DNA from: Ruminococcaceae bacterium UBA6413
GTDB lineage: Bacteria > Bacillota > Clostridia > Oscillospirales > Ruminococcaceae
NCBI GenBank assembly: GCA_002437415.1
Contig: DJPL01000012.1
Coordinates: 256 to 64,255 of the forward strand
Direction: 5' to 3'
Length of the DNA: 64,000 nucleotides
Shown piece after piece: positions 53,458-62,462 of the stretch. Each line of letters opens with the position of its first letter. Position 1 is the stretch's first letter. The notes under the pieces were generated by a model. It worked only from the letters and a program-made list of their open reading frames with translations, was not told the DNA's origin and did no database searches. A program made the translations under genes and the position numbers.

Positions 53458-54306
53458 ATGGCACAGGTATCCAATATACAGTGGTTTCCGGGTCATATGA
53501 CCAAAACCAAGCGACAGATAGAAGCAAGCTTAAAGCTTGTTGACGCTGTTGCCGAAATAGTAGACGCAAGAATACCCGAATCCAGCAGAAACCCCGTAAT
53601 AAGCGAGATAACAGGCTCAAAGCCGAGAATTATCCTGCTTAATAAATGCGACTATGCGGACGAAAAAGTGACCGCGGAGTGGCAGAAGTACTATACGGCG
53701 CAGGGCTATAAGGCTATGATATGCGATTGCAGGAGCGGAAAGGGCGTAAAGGCGTTCACACCGAACGTCAAAAATCTGCTTTCGGATCTTCTTGCAAAGC
53801 GCAAGGCTAAGGGTCTTGTAGGTCAGTCGCTCAGAGTTATGGTAGTAGGAATACCGAATGTCGGTAAATCTTCTTTTATAAACAGAATTTCAAAGGCGGG
53901 TAAGACCAAGGTCGAGGACAGACCGGGTGTTACAAGAGGTGCACAGTGGGTATCTCTTGACAAGGAGCTTGAGCTTCTCGACACTCCCGGAATACTCTGG
54001 CCGAAGTTTGACGACCAGCAGGTAGCGATAAAGCTCGGTTATACCGGCGCTATAAAGGACGATGTAATGGACGTGTGCGAGCTTGCACACAGCCTACTTT
54101 GCTTCCTGTGGGAAAACTACAAGGCGAATGTTATTGCGCGCTACAAGCTTGACGAGAACACGGAGCAGCCCGACCTTGAAATGATTGCAAGAAAGCGCGG
54201 TATGCTTATTTCGGGCGGCGAACCCGATATAGAAAGAGCGGCTGCGGCAGTGCTCGATGAATTCAGGAGTGGTAAACTTGGCAGGATCTCTCTCGAAAGA
54301 CCTTGA
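53458..54306 (+). CDS. rbgA: Ribosome biogenesis GTPase RbgA (YlqF)
   Basis: 282 residues. Circularly permuted GTPase: G4 LLNKCDYAD precedes G1 GIPNVGKSSFINRI and G3 LLDTPGILWPK. N-terminal IQWFPGHMTKTKRQIE is the family mark. It acts in late 50S assembly, matching its place next to rplS. It is followed by rnhB as in Bacillus. Confidence 0.95.
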   Translation: MAQVSNIQWFPGHMTKTKRQIEASLKLVDAVAEIVDARIPESSRNPVISEITGSKPRIILLNKCDYADEKVTAEWQKYYTAQGYKAMICDCRSGKGVKAFTPNVKNLLSDLLAKRKAKGLVGQSLRVMVVGIPNVGKSSFINRISKAGKTKVEDRPGVTRGAQWVSLDKELELLDTPGILWPKFDDQQVAIKLGYTGAIKDDVMDVCELAHSLLCFLWENYKANVIARYKLDENTEQPDLEMIARKRGMLISGGEPDIERAAAAVLDEFRSGKLGRISLERP

Positions 54307-54931
54307 GGAAAAGAAGGATCTGTTCCTTTATGATAAAGAAGCAAGAAGTGAATGCGGCGTTATCTGCGGCATTGACGAAGCGGGCAGAGGACCGCTTGCC
54401 GGCGATGTTTACGCGGCGGCAGTGATACTCCCCGATGATATTATTATCGAAGGAATAAACGACAGTAAGAAGCTTACCGAGAAGAAGCGCGAGGCGCTGT
54501 TTGACGTGATCTGCGAAAAAGCAGTAAGCTACTGTATCGCAACTGCGTCTGTCGAGGAGATCGACAGCATAAATATACTGAATGCGGCAATGCTTGCCAT
54601 GAGAAGAGCGTATGAGGGACTTTCCGTAAAGCCCGACACGGCGCTTATTGACGGCAACAAGACGCCCGGACTTGGTATCCCCGAAAAGGCAATAGTCAAG
54701 GGCGACGCGACAAGCGCGTCGATAGCGGCGGCATCGATACTTGCAAAGGTAGCGCGTGACCGCTATATGAAAGAGCTTGCCGAAAAATATCCGAAGTATA
54801 TGTTCCAAAAGCACAAAGGCTACGGCACAAAACTCCACTATGAAATGCTTGACAAATACGGTGCAAGCGATATTCACCGTAAGAGCTTTCTTGTGAAGTA
54901 CTACAATTCAAAGAATGTCGCAGACAAATAA
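54278..54931 (+). CDS. rnhB: Ribonuclease HII
   Basis: 217 residues from a TTG at 54278, 8 nt after AGGAG; an in-frame ATG at 54257 has no site. Catalytic motif GIDEAGRGPLAGDVYAAAV with the first acidic residues, DSKKL, TALIDGNKT and KGDATSASIAAASILAKVARD. It removes RNA from RNA-DNA hybrids. The gene overlaps rbgA by 29 bp. Confidence 0.93.
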   Translation: MAGSLSKDLEEKKDLFLYDKEARSECGVICGIDEAGRGPLAGDVYAAAVILPDDIIIEGINDSKKLTEKKREALFDVICEKAVSYCIATASVEEIDSINILNAAMLAMRRAYEGLSVKPDTALIDGNKTPGLGIPEKAIVKGDATSASIAAASILAKVARDRYMKELAEKYPKYMFQKHKGYGTKLHYEMLDKYGASDIHRKSFLVKYYNSKNVADK

Positions 54932-55316
54932 CGATAAAGCCGTCAAGGGCAGGCTGGGTGAGGATTTCACTGCGGACTACCTTGAAAAACACGGCTACAG
55001 GATAATCGAAAGAAATTACCGCAGACCCTGCGGTGAGATTGACATTATAGCGTCTAAGGGCGATATACTGGCTTTCGTTGAGGTAAAAACACGGAAGTAC
55101 AGAAGTCTTGTAAGTGGGGCGGAAGCGGTAGGATATAAGAAAAAGGGCAGGATAATCGCAACTGCCGATATATTTCTTGCCGGATACGGCACCGAAAAGA
55201 CTGTCCGCTATGATATAGCGGAGGTAACGGTTTCATCGGGTACTGCTGTGCGGGTCATTGACTTTAAGTACTATGAGGACGCATTCGACACTACCGGATA
55301 CGAAACGCAATTTTAA
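54915..55316 (+). CDS. yraN: UPF0102 (YraN) endonuclease-like protein
   Basis: 133 residues, start inside rnhB. GRLGEDFTADYLEKHGYRII, then GEIDIIASKGDILAFVEVKTR, which carries the acidic and lysine residues of restriction-endonuclease-like folds. The activity of the family is unproven. Its place after rnhB is conserved in Firmicutes. Confidence 0.9.
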   Translation: MSQTNNDKAVKGRLGEDFTADYLEKHGYRIIERNYRRPCGEIDIIASKGDILAFVEVKTRKYRSLVSGAEAVGYKKKGRIIATADIFLAGYGTEKTVRYDIAEVTVSSGTAVRVIDFKYYEDAFDTTGYETQF

Positions 55317-55334
55317 CAAAGAAGGATGTTTGCT

Positions 55335-56828
55335 ATGAACTACAAAAGCACAAGAGATGTCAAGGTAAATGTACCCAGCGCTTATGCTATCTCGCAGGGA
55401 CTTTCGGCTGACGGCGGACTTTTTGTTCCCGACAGTCTTCCCAAGCTCTCCGAGGAGAAAATAATGTCGCTTTGTGATATGTCGTATGCAGAAAGAGCGT
55501 ATGAGATATTCAAGCTCTTCCTTACAGATTTTACCGATGATGAGATAAAGCACTGCGTAAACGGCGCTTACAACGACAAGAATTTTGCTACCGACAACAT
55601 CGCTGAGATATCTCACCTTGTACCCGGTACTTATATTCTTGAGCTGTGGCACGGTCCTACCTGCGCATTCAAGGATATGGCGCTTCAGATACTGCCTTAT
55701 CTTCTTACGACTTCAGCAAAGAAGACTATCGACGGCAAGAAGATCTCTATCCTCGTTGCTACCAGCGGCGATACAGGTAAGGCGGCACTTGAGGGCTTCA
55801 AGGACGTTGACGGCACTTCAATAATGGTATTCTACCCTGAGGACGGCGTAAGCAATATGCAGAAGCGTCAGATGACAACTCAGGAGGGCAACAACGTAAA
55901 CGTATGCGCTGTAGTCGGCAACTTTGACGACTGCCAGAGCGGCGTTAAGCAGATATTCACAGATAAGGCCGTAATCGCCGAGCTTGAAAAGGCAAATACG
56001 GTATTCTCAAGCGCAAACTCCATCAACTGGGGCAGACTTGCTCCCCAGATAATCTACTACGTTTCTTCATATGTACAGCTCGTCAAGGACGGCGAACTGA
56101 AGTACGGCGAGAAGCTGAACGTTGTAGTTCCCACAGGTAACTTCGGTAACATACTTGCCGCATATTACGCTAAGCAGATGGGTATCCCGATAGGAAAGCT
56201 CATATGCGCGTCAAATGCAAACAACGTACTTACCGACTTTATAAACACAGGTATCTACGACAGAAACAGAAAGTTCTACACGACTGTTTCTCCCTCTATG
56301 GATATCCTTATTTCAAGCAACCTCGAAAGACTGCTGTATCACCTCACAGGTGAAGACGACAAGCTGATAAACGAGTGGTTCACAGCTCTTAAGAACAGCG
56401 GCAGATACGAGGTAAACGACAGCGTAAAGGCGGCTATCAAGGAAACCTTCTATGCAGGCTGCTGCAACGATGAGGAAACAAAGGGTGCTATCAAGGAAGT
56501 ATTCGGCGAATACAGCTACCTTATGGATACTCACACAGCCGTTGCTTACAAGGTATATGAGGATTACAGGAAGAAGACGGGCGACAATACAAAGACGCTT
56601 ATCGCTTCTACAGCTAATCCCTACAAGTTCGGCTTTGCGGTATATGACGCACTGGGCGGCGAAACAGATGGCGTTGACGAGTTCGAGCTTATCGGCAAGC
56701 TTGAAAAGCTCACAAAGACGACCTGCCCCAAGGCGCTTTCCGATACCAAGAATAAGCCCGTAAGATTTTCCGGCTCAATCAAGCCTGAGGATATGTCAAA
56801 GGCAGTTCTCGAATTTATAAACAAGTAA
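55335..56828 (+). CDS. thrC: Threonine synthase
   Basis: 497 residues from ATG 55335, 8 nt after GAAGGA; the ATG at 55326 overlaps that site. PLP lysine K113 in CAFKDMALQ, GDTGKAALEGF and the phosphate-binding VVPTGNFGNILAAYYA. It turns phosphohomoserine into threonine. The long form matches the class with an N-terminal extension. Confidence 0.95.
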   Translation: MNYKSTRDVKVNVPSAYAISQGLSADGGLFVPDSLPKLSEEKIMSLCDMSYAERAYEIFKLFLTDFTDDEIKHCVNGAYNDKNFATDNIAEISHLVPGTYILELWHGPTCAFKDMALQILPYLLTTSAKKTIDGKKISILVATSGDTGKAALEGFKDVDGTSIMVFYPEDGVSNMQKRQMTTQEGNNVNVCAVVGNFDDCQSGVKQIFTDKAVIAELEKANTVFSSANSINWGRLAPQIIYYVSSYVQLVKDGELKYGEKLNVVVPTGNFGNILAAYYAKQMGIPIGKLICASNANNVLTDFINTGIYDRNRKFYTTVSPSMDILISSNLERLLYHLTGEDDKLINEWFTALKNSGRYEVNDSVKAAIKETFYAGCCNDEETKGAIKEVFGEYSYLMDTHTAVAYKVYEDYRKKTGDNTKTLIASTANPYKFGFAVYDALGGETDGVDEFELIGKLEKLTKTTCPKALSDTKNKPVRFSGSIKPEDMSKAVLEFINK

Positions 56829-56843
56829 TTAAGGAGCGTTTAT

Positions 56844-57539
56844 TTGAAAGTATACACAATGGGAGATCTTCATCTGCCTTTCGGCAGACCGAAGCCGATG
56901 GATATTTTCGGTGGCTGGGAAAATTATACCGAGCGCATTGAAAAAAACTGGAACAGTACAGTCGGCGAAGATGATTGCGTTGTGATACCCGGTGATCTTT
57001 GCTGGGCAATGTCGCTTGAGGAGGCTCTTCCCGATTTTGAGTTCGTGAGCCGTAAGCTTCACGGCAGGAAGATAATCTCAAAGGGCAACCACGATTACTG
57101 GTGGACTACACTTAATAAAATGAACAGCTTTTTACAGTCAAACGGTTTCGACAATATCAGGATAATGCACAACAACGCGTTCACTGAATGCGGCATAGCA
57201 ATATGCGGAACAAGAGGCTGGATAAATGATGACGGCGAACCGCAGGACGCAAAGGTTCTGGCAAGAGAAGCGGGCAGACTGGAGATGTCGCTTAAAGCAG
57301 CCGTTGCCACAGGGCTTGAGCCGGTGGTGTTTATACATTACCCGCCGATATACGGCAGTGAGCAAAACGACTACATTCTTGATGTTATGTCAAGGTATCC
57401 CGTGAAGCGGTGCTTCTACGGTCACGTTCACAGCGCTCCGTGCTTTCCGAAAGCCTTTCAGGGTGTGAGGGACGGAATTACCTACAGAATGGTGTCGGCT
57501 GACTATGTTAAATTTACACCTGTACTTGTGCAGGAATAA
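56844..57539 (+). CDS. Metallophosphoesterase
   Basis: 231 residues from a TTG start with AAGGAG 6 nt upstream. Calcineurin-like motifs: GDLHLPFG (GDxH), GDLCWAM, KGNHDYWW (GNHD) and YGHVHSAP (GHxH). A two-metal phosphodiesterase or phosphatase; the substrate is not readable. It lies directly after thrC. Confidence 0.9.
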   Translation: MKVYTMGDLHLPFGRPKPMDIFGGWENYTERIEKNWNSTVGEDDCVVIPGDLCWAMSLEEALPDFEFVSRKLHGRKIISKGNHDYWWTTLNKMNSFLQSNGFDNIRIMHNNAFTECGIAICGTRGWINDDGEPQDAKVLAREAGRLEMSLKAAVATGLEPVVFIHYPPIYGSEQNDYILDVMSRYPVKRCFYGHVHSAPCFPKAFQGVRDGITYRMVSADYVKFTPVLVQE

Positions 57540-57596
57540 AATACAATAATACGCATCGCCGTATACAAGGCTTTGCAAAAACGGAGGATTTTTCAA

Positions 57597-58889
57597 ATGG
57601 AGATCATTTCAAACAACAAGACCGCTACAAATACGGTAGAGGTAGAATTCAAGGCAACAGCCGAAGAATTTGAGCAGGCAGTACAGGCAGCTTATTTAAA
57701 GAAGAAAAAGAACATCAACGTTCCCGGCTTCAGAAAGGGTAAAGCACCTCGTAAGATAATCGAGGCTGAGTACGGCGAGGGCGTTTTCTATGAGGATGCG
57801 GTAAACGGTATGTATCAGAAGAGCGTTGCCGAGGTTATCGACGAGCTCAAGCTTGAGGTTGTTGATATGCCCAATATTGAAGTAACGGAAGTAAGCAAGG
57901 AGAACGGTGTTTCTTTCAAGGCTACATTCACAACAAAGCCCGAGGTAGAAGTTAAGGACTACAAGGGTATAAAGGTAAACAAGACTGTCAAGACTGTAAC
58001 TGACGAAGATGTTGCAAACGAACTCAAGAGATATCAGGAGAAGGACGCAAGAATAATCGACGTTACAGACAGAGCGCTTCAGAAGGGTGATACAGCAGTA
58101 TTTGACTTTGAAGGTTTCGTTGACGGTCAGCCTTTCGAAGGCGGCAAGGCTGAGCACTTCTCACTCGAGATCGGCAGCGGTCAGTTTATCCCCGGCTTTG
58201 AGGACGGTATGGTAGGACACAGCATTGATGAAGAATTTGAGATCAATGTTACATTCCCCGAGAACTACAACGCCGAGAACTTAAAGGGCAAGCCCGCAGT
58301 ATTCAAGTGCAAGATCCACGAGATCAAGGCTAAGGAATACGCTGAGCTTGACGATGAGTTTGCAAAGGACGTAAGCGATTTCGATACACTTGACGAATTC
58401 AAGGCCGATATCAGAGCTAAGCTTGAGGAGAGCGCTAAGAACGCCGCTGACGCTAAGCTTGACGCAGACATCACAGACGCTGTTATCGAGAAGCTTGAGG
58501 GCGAAATTCCCGACGCTATGATAAACAACCGTGTTGACGACCTCGTTCGTGACTGGGAATACAGAAACAGATATCAGGGTATCACAGTTGCCGATTATCT
58601 GAAGTTCACAAACACAACGATCGAGCAGTTCAAGGAGAACTTCAAGGAGCCCGCCGCAAAGCAGGTTAAGCTCAGACTTGCTCTTGAGAAGATTGCTCAG
58701 CTCGAAAACGTTACTGTTACAGATGAGGACGTTGAGAAGGAATACGCTGAGATGGCTGAAAACTACAAGATGGACCTTGACAAGGTCAAGGCTCTCGTTG
58801 CTGAGGACGCTCTCAGAAAGGATCTTGAGGTTGAAAAGGCATTCGACATCGTTCGTGAGAGTGCAGACGTAACCGAAGTTACTGAATAA
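57597..58889 (+). CDS. tig: Trigger factor
   Basis: 430 residues from ATG 57597 with GGAGG upstream. Ribosome-binding motif NVPGFRKGKAPRKIIE (about 41-56), then the FKBP-type PPIase domain (about 155-240; GDTAVFDFEGFVDG) and helical chaperone arms. It is a ribosome-bound folding helper, placed before clpP and clpX as usual. Confidence 0.96.
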   Translation: MEIISNNKTATNTVEVEFKATAEEFEQAVQAAYLKKKKNINVPGFRKGKAPRKIIEAEYGEGVFYEDAVNGMYQKSVAEVIDELKLEVVDMPNIEVTEVSKENGVSFKATFTTKPEVEVKDYKGIKVNKTVKTVTDEDVANELKRYQEKDARIIDVTDRALQKGDTAVFDFEGFVDGQPFEGGKAEHFSLEIGSGQFIPGFEDGMVGHSIDEEFEINVTFPENYNAENLKGKPAVFKCKIHEIKAKEYAELDDEFAKDVSDFDTLDEFKADIRAKLEESAKNAADAKLDADITDAVIEKLEGEIPDAMINNRVDDLVRDWEYRNRYQGITVADYLKFTNTTIEQFKENFKEPAAKQVKLRLALEKIAQLENVTVTDEDVEKEYAEMAENYKMDLDKVKALVAEDALRKDLEVEKAFDIVRESADVTEVTE

Positions 58890-58906
58890 TTTAGTTTTAC
58901 AATCGG

Positions 58907-58938
58907 GAGCTTTCTGTATCGAATATGGAAAGCTCTTT
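58907..58938 (+). terminator. Weak terminator between tig and clpP
   Basis: GAGCTTTC / GAAAGCTC, 8-bp perfect stem with a 13-nt loop and TTT. Confidence 0.55.
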
Positions 58939-58973
58939 ATTGTCTGTATGAAATAAGGAAAGGCAGGAGTTTT

Positions 58974-59561
58974 ATGAGTTTAGTACCAACCGTCATTGAA
59001 CAGACAGGCAGAGGAGAAAGAGCATATGACATTTTCTCAAGACTGCTTAACGACAGAATTATAATGCTCAACGAAGAAGTGAACAACACTACTGCGGGAC
59101 TGATAGTAGCACAGCTGTTGTTCCTTGAGGGTCAGGATCCCGATAAGGATATCAGCCTTTATATCAACAGCCCCGGCGGTTCTATCTCCGCGGGTATGGC
59201 TATATACGACACAATGAATTACATCAAGTGCGATGTTTCGACAATATGCGTGGGTATGGCGGCTTCTATGGCTGCGTTCCTGCTTTCATGCGGCGCTAAG
59301 GGCAAGCGTTTCTGCCTGCCTCACTCGGAAGTTATGATACACCAGCCCCTTATAAGCGGCGGACTGAGCGGTCAGCAGACCGATATCACAATTCACGCAA
59401 AGTACCTTGAAAAGACAAGAGAAACGATAGAAAAGATAATGGCAGACAACTGCGGCAAGAGCTATGAACAGCTCCACAAGGACTGCGAAAGAGATAACTT
59501 CCTTTCGGCTGAGGAGGCTTGCGCTTACGGTCTTGTTGATAAGGTAATTGCAAAGAGATAA
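58974..59561 (+). CDS. clpP: ClpP protease subunit
   Basis: 195 residues. Catalytic S98 in GMAASMAAF and H123 in MIHQP, with the aspartate near residue 172. N-terminal processing site not assigned. It forms the ClpXP protease with the protein encoded next. AGGAG precedes ATG 58974. Confidence 0.96.
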   Translation: MSLVPTVIEQTGRGERAYDIFSRLLNDRIIMLNEEVNNTTAGLIVAQLLFLEGQDPDKDISLYINSPGGSISAGMAIYDTMNYIKCDVSTICVGMAASMAAFLLSCGAKGKRFCLPHSEVMIHQPLISGGLSGQQTDITIHAKYLEKTRETIEKIMADNCGKSYEQLHKDCERDNFLSAEEACAYGLVDKVIAKR

Positions 59562-59583
59562 CCGGATGAAAGGAAAACGACCA

Positions 59584-60873
59584 ATGCTTAGATGCAGTTT
59601 CTGTGAAAGAACTGAAGATCAGGTTGAGAGAATAATATACGGTGCAAGCGGCTGTATCTGCAACGACTGCATAGTAGCGTCATATCAGATGCTGATGGAG
59701 CAGGAGGGTATGCCTGTTTCGAGAAAGTCAAAGAGCAAGCACGGGGAAGAGCACGAGCTTATCAAGCCCGCCGACCTCAAGGCGATACTTGACAAATATA
59801 TCGTAGGTCAGGACGAAGCCAAGAAGACTATCTGCGTTTCCGTATATAACCATTATAAAAAGAACTTCTGCGGCGATGATAAAAAGGCTGATGAAATAGA
59901 GCTTCAGAAGAGCAATGTGCTTCTGCTCGGTCCTACGGGTGTAGGTAAGACGATGATAGCGCAGACGCTCGCAAACATTCTGAAAGTTCCGTTTGCCATT
60001 GCAGACGCGACAACGCTCACTCAGGCAGGTTATGTCGGCGAGGACGTTGAGAATGTTCTGTTAAGGCTTATCCAGGCGGCAGATTATGATATTGAAGCGG
60101 CAGAGCACGGTATTATTTATATCGATGAGATAGACAAGATAACAAGAAAGTCCGAGAACACCTCGATCACCCGTGATGTAAGCGGTGAGGGTGTACAGCA
60201 GGCACTGCTCAAGATAATCGAGGGCACTGTGTCAAATGTTCCTCCGCAGGGTGGAAGAAAGCATCCCAACCAGGAGTTTATACAGATAAACACAAAGAAT
60301 ATCCTGTTTATCTGCGGCGGTGCTTTTGAGGGCATTGATAAGCTCATTATGCAGAGAACAAGCTCTTCCGCGCTCGGCTTCGGTGCAGATGTCAAGAGCA
60401 AGCAGGAAAACAAGATAAATGAGGCGCTCCATCAGGTAGAGCCCGAGGATCTTGTAAAGTTCGGTATTATCCCCGAGCTTGTCGGCAGACTTCCCGTTAT
60501 CGCGGTGCTTGACGACCTTGACGAGGACGCACTCGTTAAGATACTGTCAGAGCCCAAGAACGCTATCTTAAAGCAGTATAAGTATATGTTCTCGCTCGAC
60601 AATATCGAGCTTGAAATAACCGATGACGCTATGCGTGCCATTGCCAAGAAGGCGGCTGACAGAAAGACAGGCGCAAGAGGACTGAGAACGGTAGTTGAAG
60701 AAGCGCTTTCGGATACTATGTTTGACGCTCCGAGCGATGAGAGCATAACAAAGGTTGTGCTCACAGGCGAATGCGTTACCGAGGGCAGAAAACCCGAGAT
60801 AATCAGAGATGCGAATGTCGCAAAGCTGAGAAGAAGCGCGGAGAAGAAAGCACTCAAGAAGAACGCAGGCTGA
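59584..60873 (+). CDS. clpX: ClpX ATPase subunit
   Basis: 429 residues from ATG 59584, 9 nt after AAAGGA. N-terminal zinc finger CSFCERTE...CICNDC, Walker A GPTGVGKTMIAQ, Walker B IIYIDEIDKI, and the IGF-like loop region. It unfolds substrates for ClpP. It lies 22 bp downstream of clpP. Confidence 0.96.
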   Translation: MLRCSFCERTEDQVERIIYGASGCICNDCIVASYQMLMEQEGMPVSRKSKSKHGEEHELIKPADLKAILDKYIVGQDEAKKTICVSVYNHYKKNFCGDDKKADEIELQKSNVLLLGPTGVGKTMIAQTLANILKVPFAIADATTLTQAGYVGEDVENVLLRLIQAADYDIEAAEHGIIYIDEIDKITRKSENTSITRDVSGEGVQQALLKIIEGTVSNVPPQGGRKHPNQEFIQINTKNILFICGGAFEGIDKLIMQRTSSSALGFGADVKSKQENKINEALHQVEPEDLVKFGIIPELVGRLPVIAVLDDLDEDALVKILSEPKNAILKQYKYMFSLDNIELEITDDAMRAIAKKAADRKTGARGLRTVVEEALSDTMFDAPSDESITKVVLTGECVTEGRKPEIIRDANVAKLRRSAEKKALKKNAG

Positions 60874-60910
60874 GCTTCGGCTGAAAAAGAACAATAAATA
60901 ATGCAGTGGG

Positions 60911-60943
60911 GCTGTGATGAAGTGCAAAAAATTTCATCACAGC
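60911..60943 (+). terminator. Hairpin after clpX
   Basis: GCTGTGATGAA / TTCATCACAGC, 11-bp perfect stem with an 11-nt loop. No strong T-tract, so it may stabilise rather than end the transcript. Confidence 0.55.
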
Positions 60944-61875
60944 TTCTCAGTTTATCAAAATTTCATTGAAATTGCAGTGCAACATATGGTAAAAAATCAA
61001 AGTGATAAATATACAACCAACAACGCCGGAAACAGCTTCCGTGCCGATAAGTTGTTAATAATTTCGTGAGTTTATCTGTACAACTGTACTGTCACCGACT
61101 ATCCAAAAAGAACGCTACTATCCTGAGATATCTATACTAAAATAGAACTAAGTGAGCGCCAGCGAGCCGCTTATACAAACGTATAAAACTCATTTGTTTG
61201 TATATTGAAGCACCACCACCCTTGCCTTTTGATGAACGCTCTGTTTGTTTTGCGTCTCTGCAATCGTGGTCGTTTGTGGTCGGTGCGTCCCACACCGACT
61301 GGGTTCGACCACTTGTAAGCATCCTTGCTTAAACTCTGGGCGTTCAACTTCGGGCATCCGTGCCCGCCCTCGAAAAAGGGGAGGTGGCACGGCTGATACA
61401 AGTTTTTCGCTTCTAACATATAAGTTCAGAAAATCTGACTATTATATATCTCCGACATTTCCAAGCCGTGACGAAGGGGATTGTGACAGATAAGAAGTTT
61501 TGAAAATAGCAGTACTATCAACTTCAATCCCCACCGTCTTGCAGACAGAAATGTTATTGATATATCAACGTTGAAGATATTGCATGATAAAACTGAATTT
61601 TAAGATTTACTGCTTGTCTGCAATCCACCTCCCCTTTTTCGAGGGGAGGCAAGGGTGTAGTGCAAGTGGGCGGATAGTACTCCTTTAGATTGTATCACAA
61701 TCCCCTGTAATTGTTTTCACAGGCGGCAGTTGGCAGTCGGTCAGTCACCGCGGCATTTGGCGATCAACTGCCGGCAGTTTGCGGTCAACAGTCGGCATAT
61801 TACTGCCAATATCGTCGAACACTCGCCAAAAGCTATGCCGCACAGTGAAAAAATAAAAATAATTTAAAAATGGTA
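60944..61875. repeat. Long intergenic stretch of decayed repeats
   Basis: No gene that I can support on either strand. It contains the inverted copy (61316-61380) of the 26.5-kb repeat, an inverted pair of CCTCGAAAAAGGGGAGG-like arms at about 61369-61387 and 61626-61648, an inverted pair AAGGGGATTGTGAC / TCACAATCCCCT at about 61475 and 61696, and three degenerate ~23-bp units at 61723-61800 with the palindrome AACTGCCGGCAGTT. Confidence 0.5.
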
Positions 61876-61904
61876 TTTACAAAAGCAATTTTGTATGCTA
61901 TAAT
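61876..61904 (+). promoter_or_regulatory. Promoter of rpsO
   Basis: TTTACA at 61876-61881 and TATAAT at 61899-61904 with a 17-bp spacer. A ~110-nt leader follows before the start codon and may carry S15 control. Confidence 0.7.
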
Positions 61905-62022
61905 ATCTTTGTTGTGCACTGCACACGATCAATTCTTGTCTTGGCTCTGTGGAGAATGCTCTTTATGAGAAACACCGTTTCCCGCCGCTATGACAAAGAA
62001 AATATTTTTAAGAGGTGTAATC

Positions 62023-62289
62023 ATGCTTTTAAAGGAAGAAAAGACAGCGGTTATCGAAGCTAACCGCACACACGAGAACGACACAGGTTCTCCCGAAGTA
62101 CAGATCGCTATTCTCACAAAGAGAATTAACGACTTAACAGAACACTTAAAGACTCACAAGAAGGATCACCACTCACGTCGTGGTCTTCTCAAGATGGTAG
62201 GTCACAGACGTAATCTGTTAAACTACCTCGCTAAGAAGGATATCGAACGCTACCGTGCAATAGTTGCAAAGCTCGGTCTTCGTAAGTAA
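62023..62289 (+). CDS. rpsO: 30S ribosomal protein S15
   Basis: 88 residues from ATG 62023 with AGAGGTG upstream. Typical GSPEVQIAILTKRINDLTEHL, KKDHHSRRGLLKMVGHRR and LNYLAKKDIERYR. It binds 16S rRNA in early 30S assembly. It stands before pnp, as in many bacteria. Confidence 0.97.
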   Translation: MLLKEEKTAVIEANRTHENDTGSPEVQIAILTKRINDLTEHLKTHKKDHHSRRGLLKMVGHRRNLLNYLAKKDIERYRAIVAKLGLRK

Positions 62290-62298
62290 GAGTTTAAA

Positions 62299-62329
62299 AA
62301 AGGGCAGGGCATTTATTGTTCTGCCCTTT
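62299..62329 (+). terminator. Partial terminator after rpsO
   Basis: AAAGGGCAG / CTGCCCTTT, 9-bp perfect stem with a 13-nt loop and a short T-run. Confidence 0.65.
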
Positions 62330-62362
62330 AACCCTTATTTCAGATATCATTTTTCGATGTAA

Positions 62363-62440
62363 AGAGAAGCAGTGGAGTCAGCAATAAATTGAACGGAATA
62401 ATGGCTATTCCGCTGAACTTATTGCTAACGCTGTTTCTCT
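62363..62440 (+). promoter_or_regulatory. Long imperfect hairpin before pnp, possible RNase III site
   Basis: AGAGAAGCAG (62363-62372) pairs with CTGTTTCTCT (62431-62440), AGCAATAA (62380-62387) with TTATTGCT (62419-62426), and CGGAATA with TATTCCG (62394-62412) around a 5-nt loop. The ~78-nt stem lies directly before the pnp ribosome site. Confidence 0.6.
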
Positions 62441-62462
62441 GAAATAAAACAGGAGGAACAAT

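Noticed and set aside
61137..61493. Several short open frames on both strands before rpsO
   Set aside because: They lie in decayed repeats, have no ribosome sites and no recognisable protein pattern.
61723..61800. Possible CRISPR-like array
   Set aside because: Only three degenerate units, no unique spacers of constant length and no cas genes in the window.
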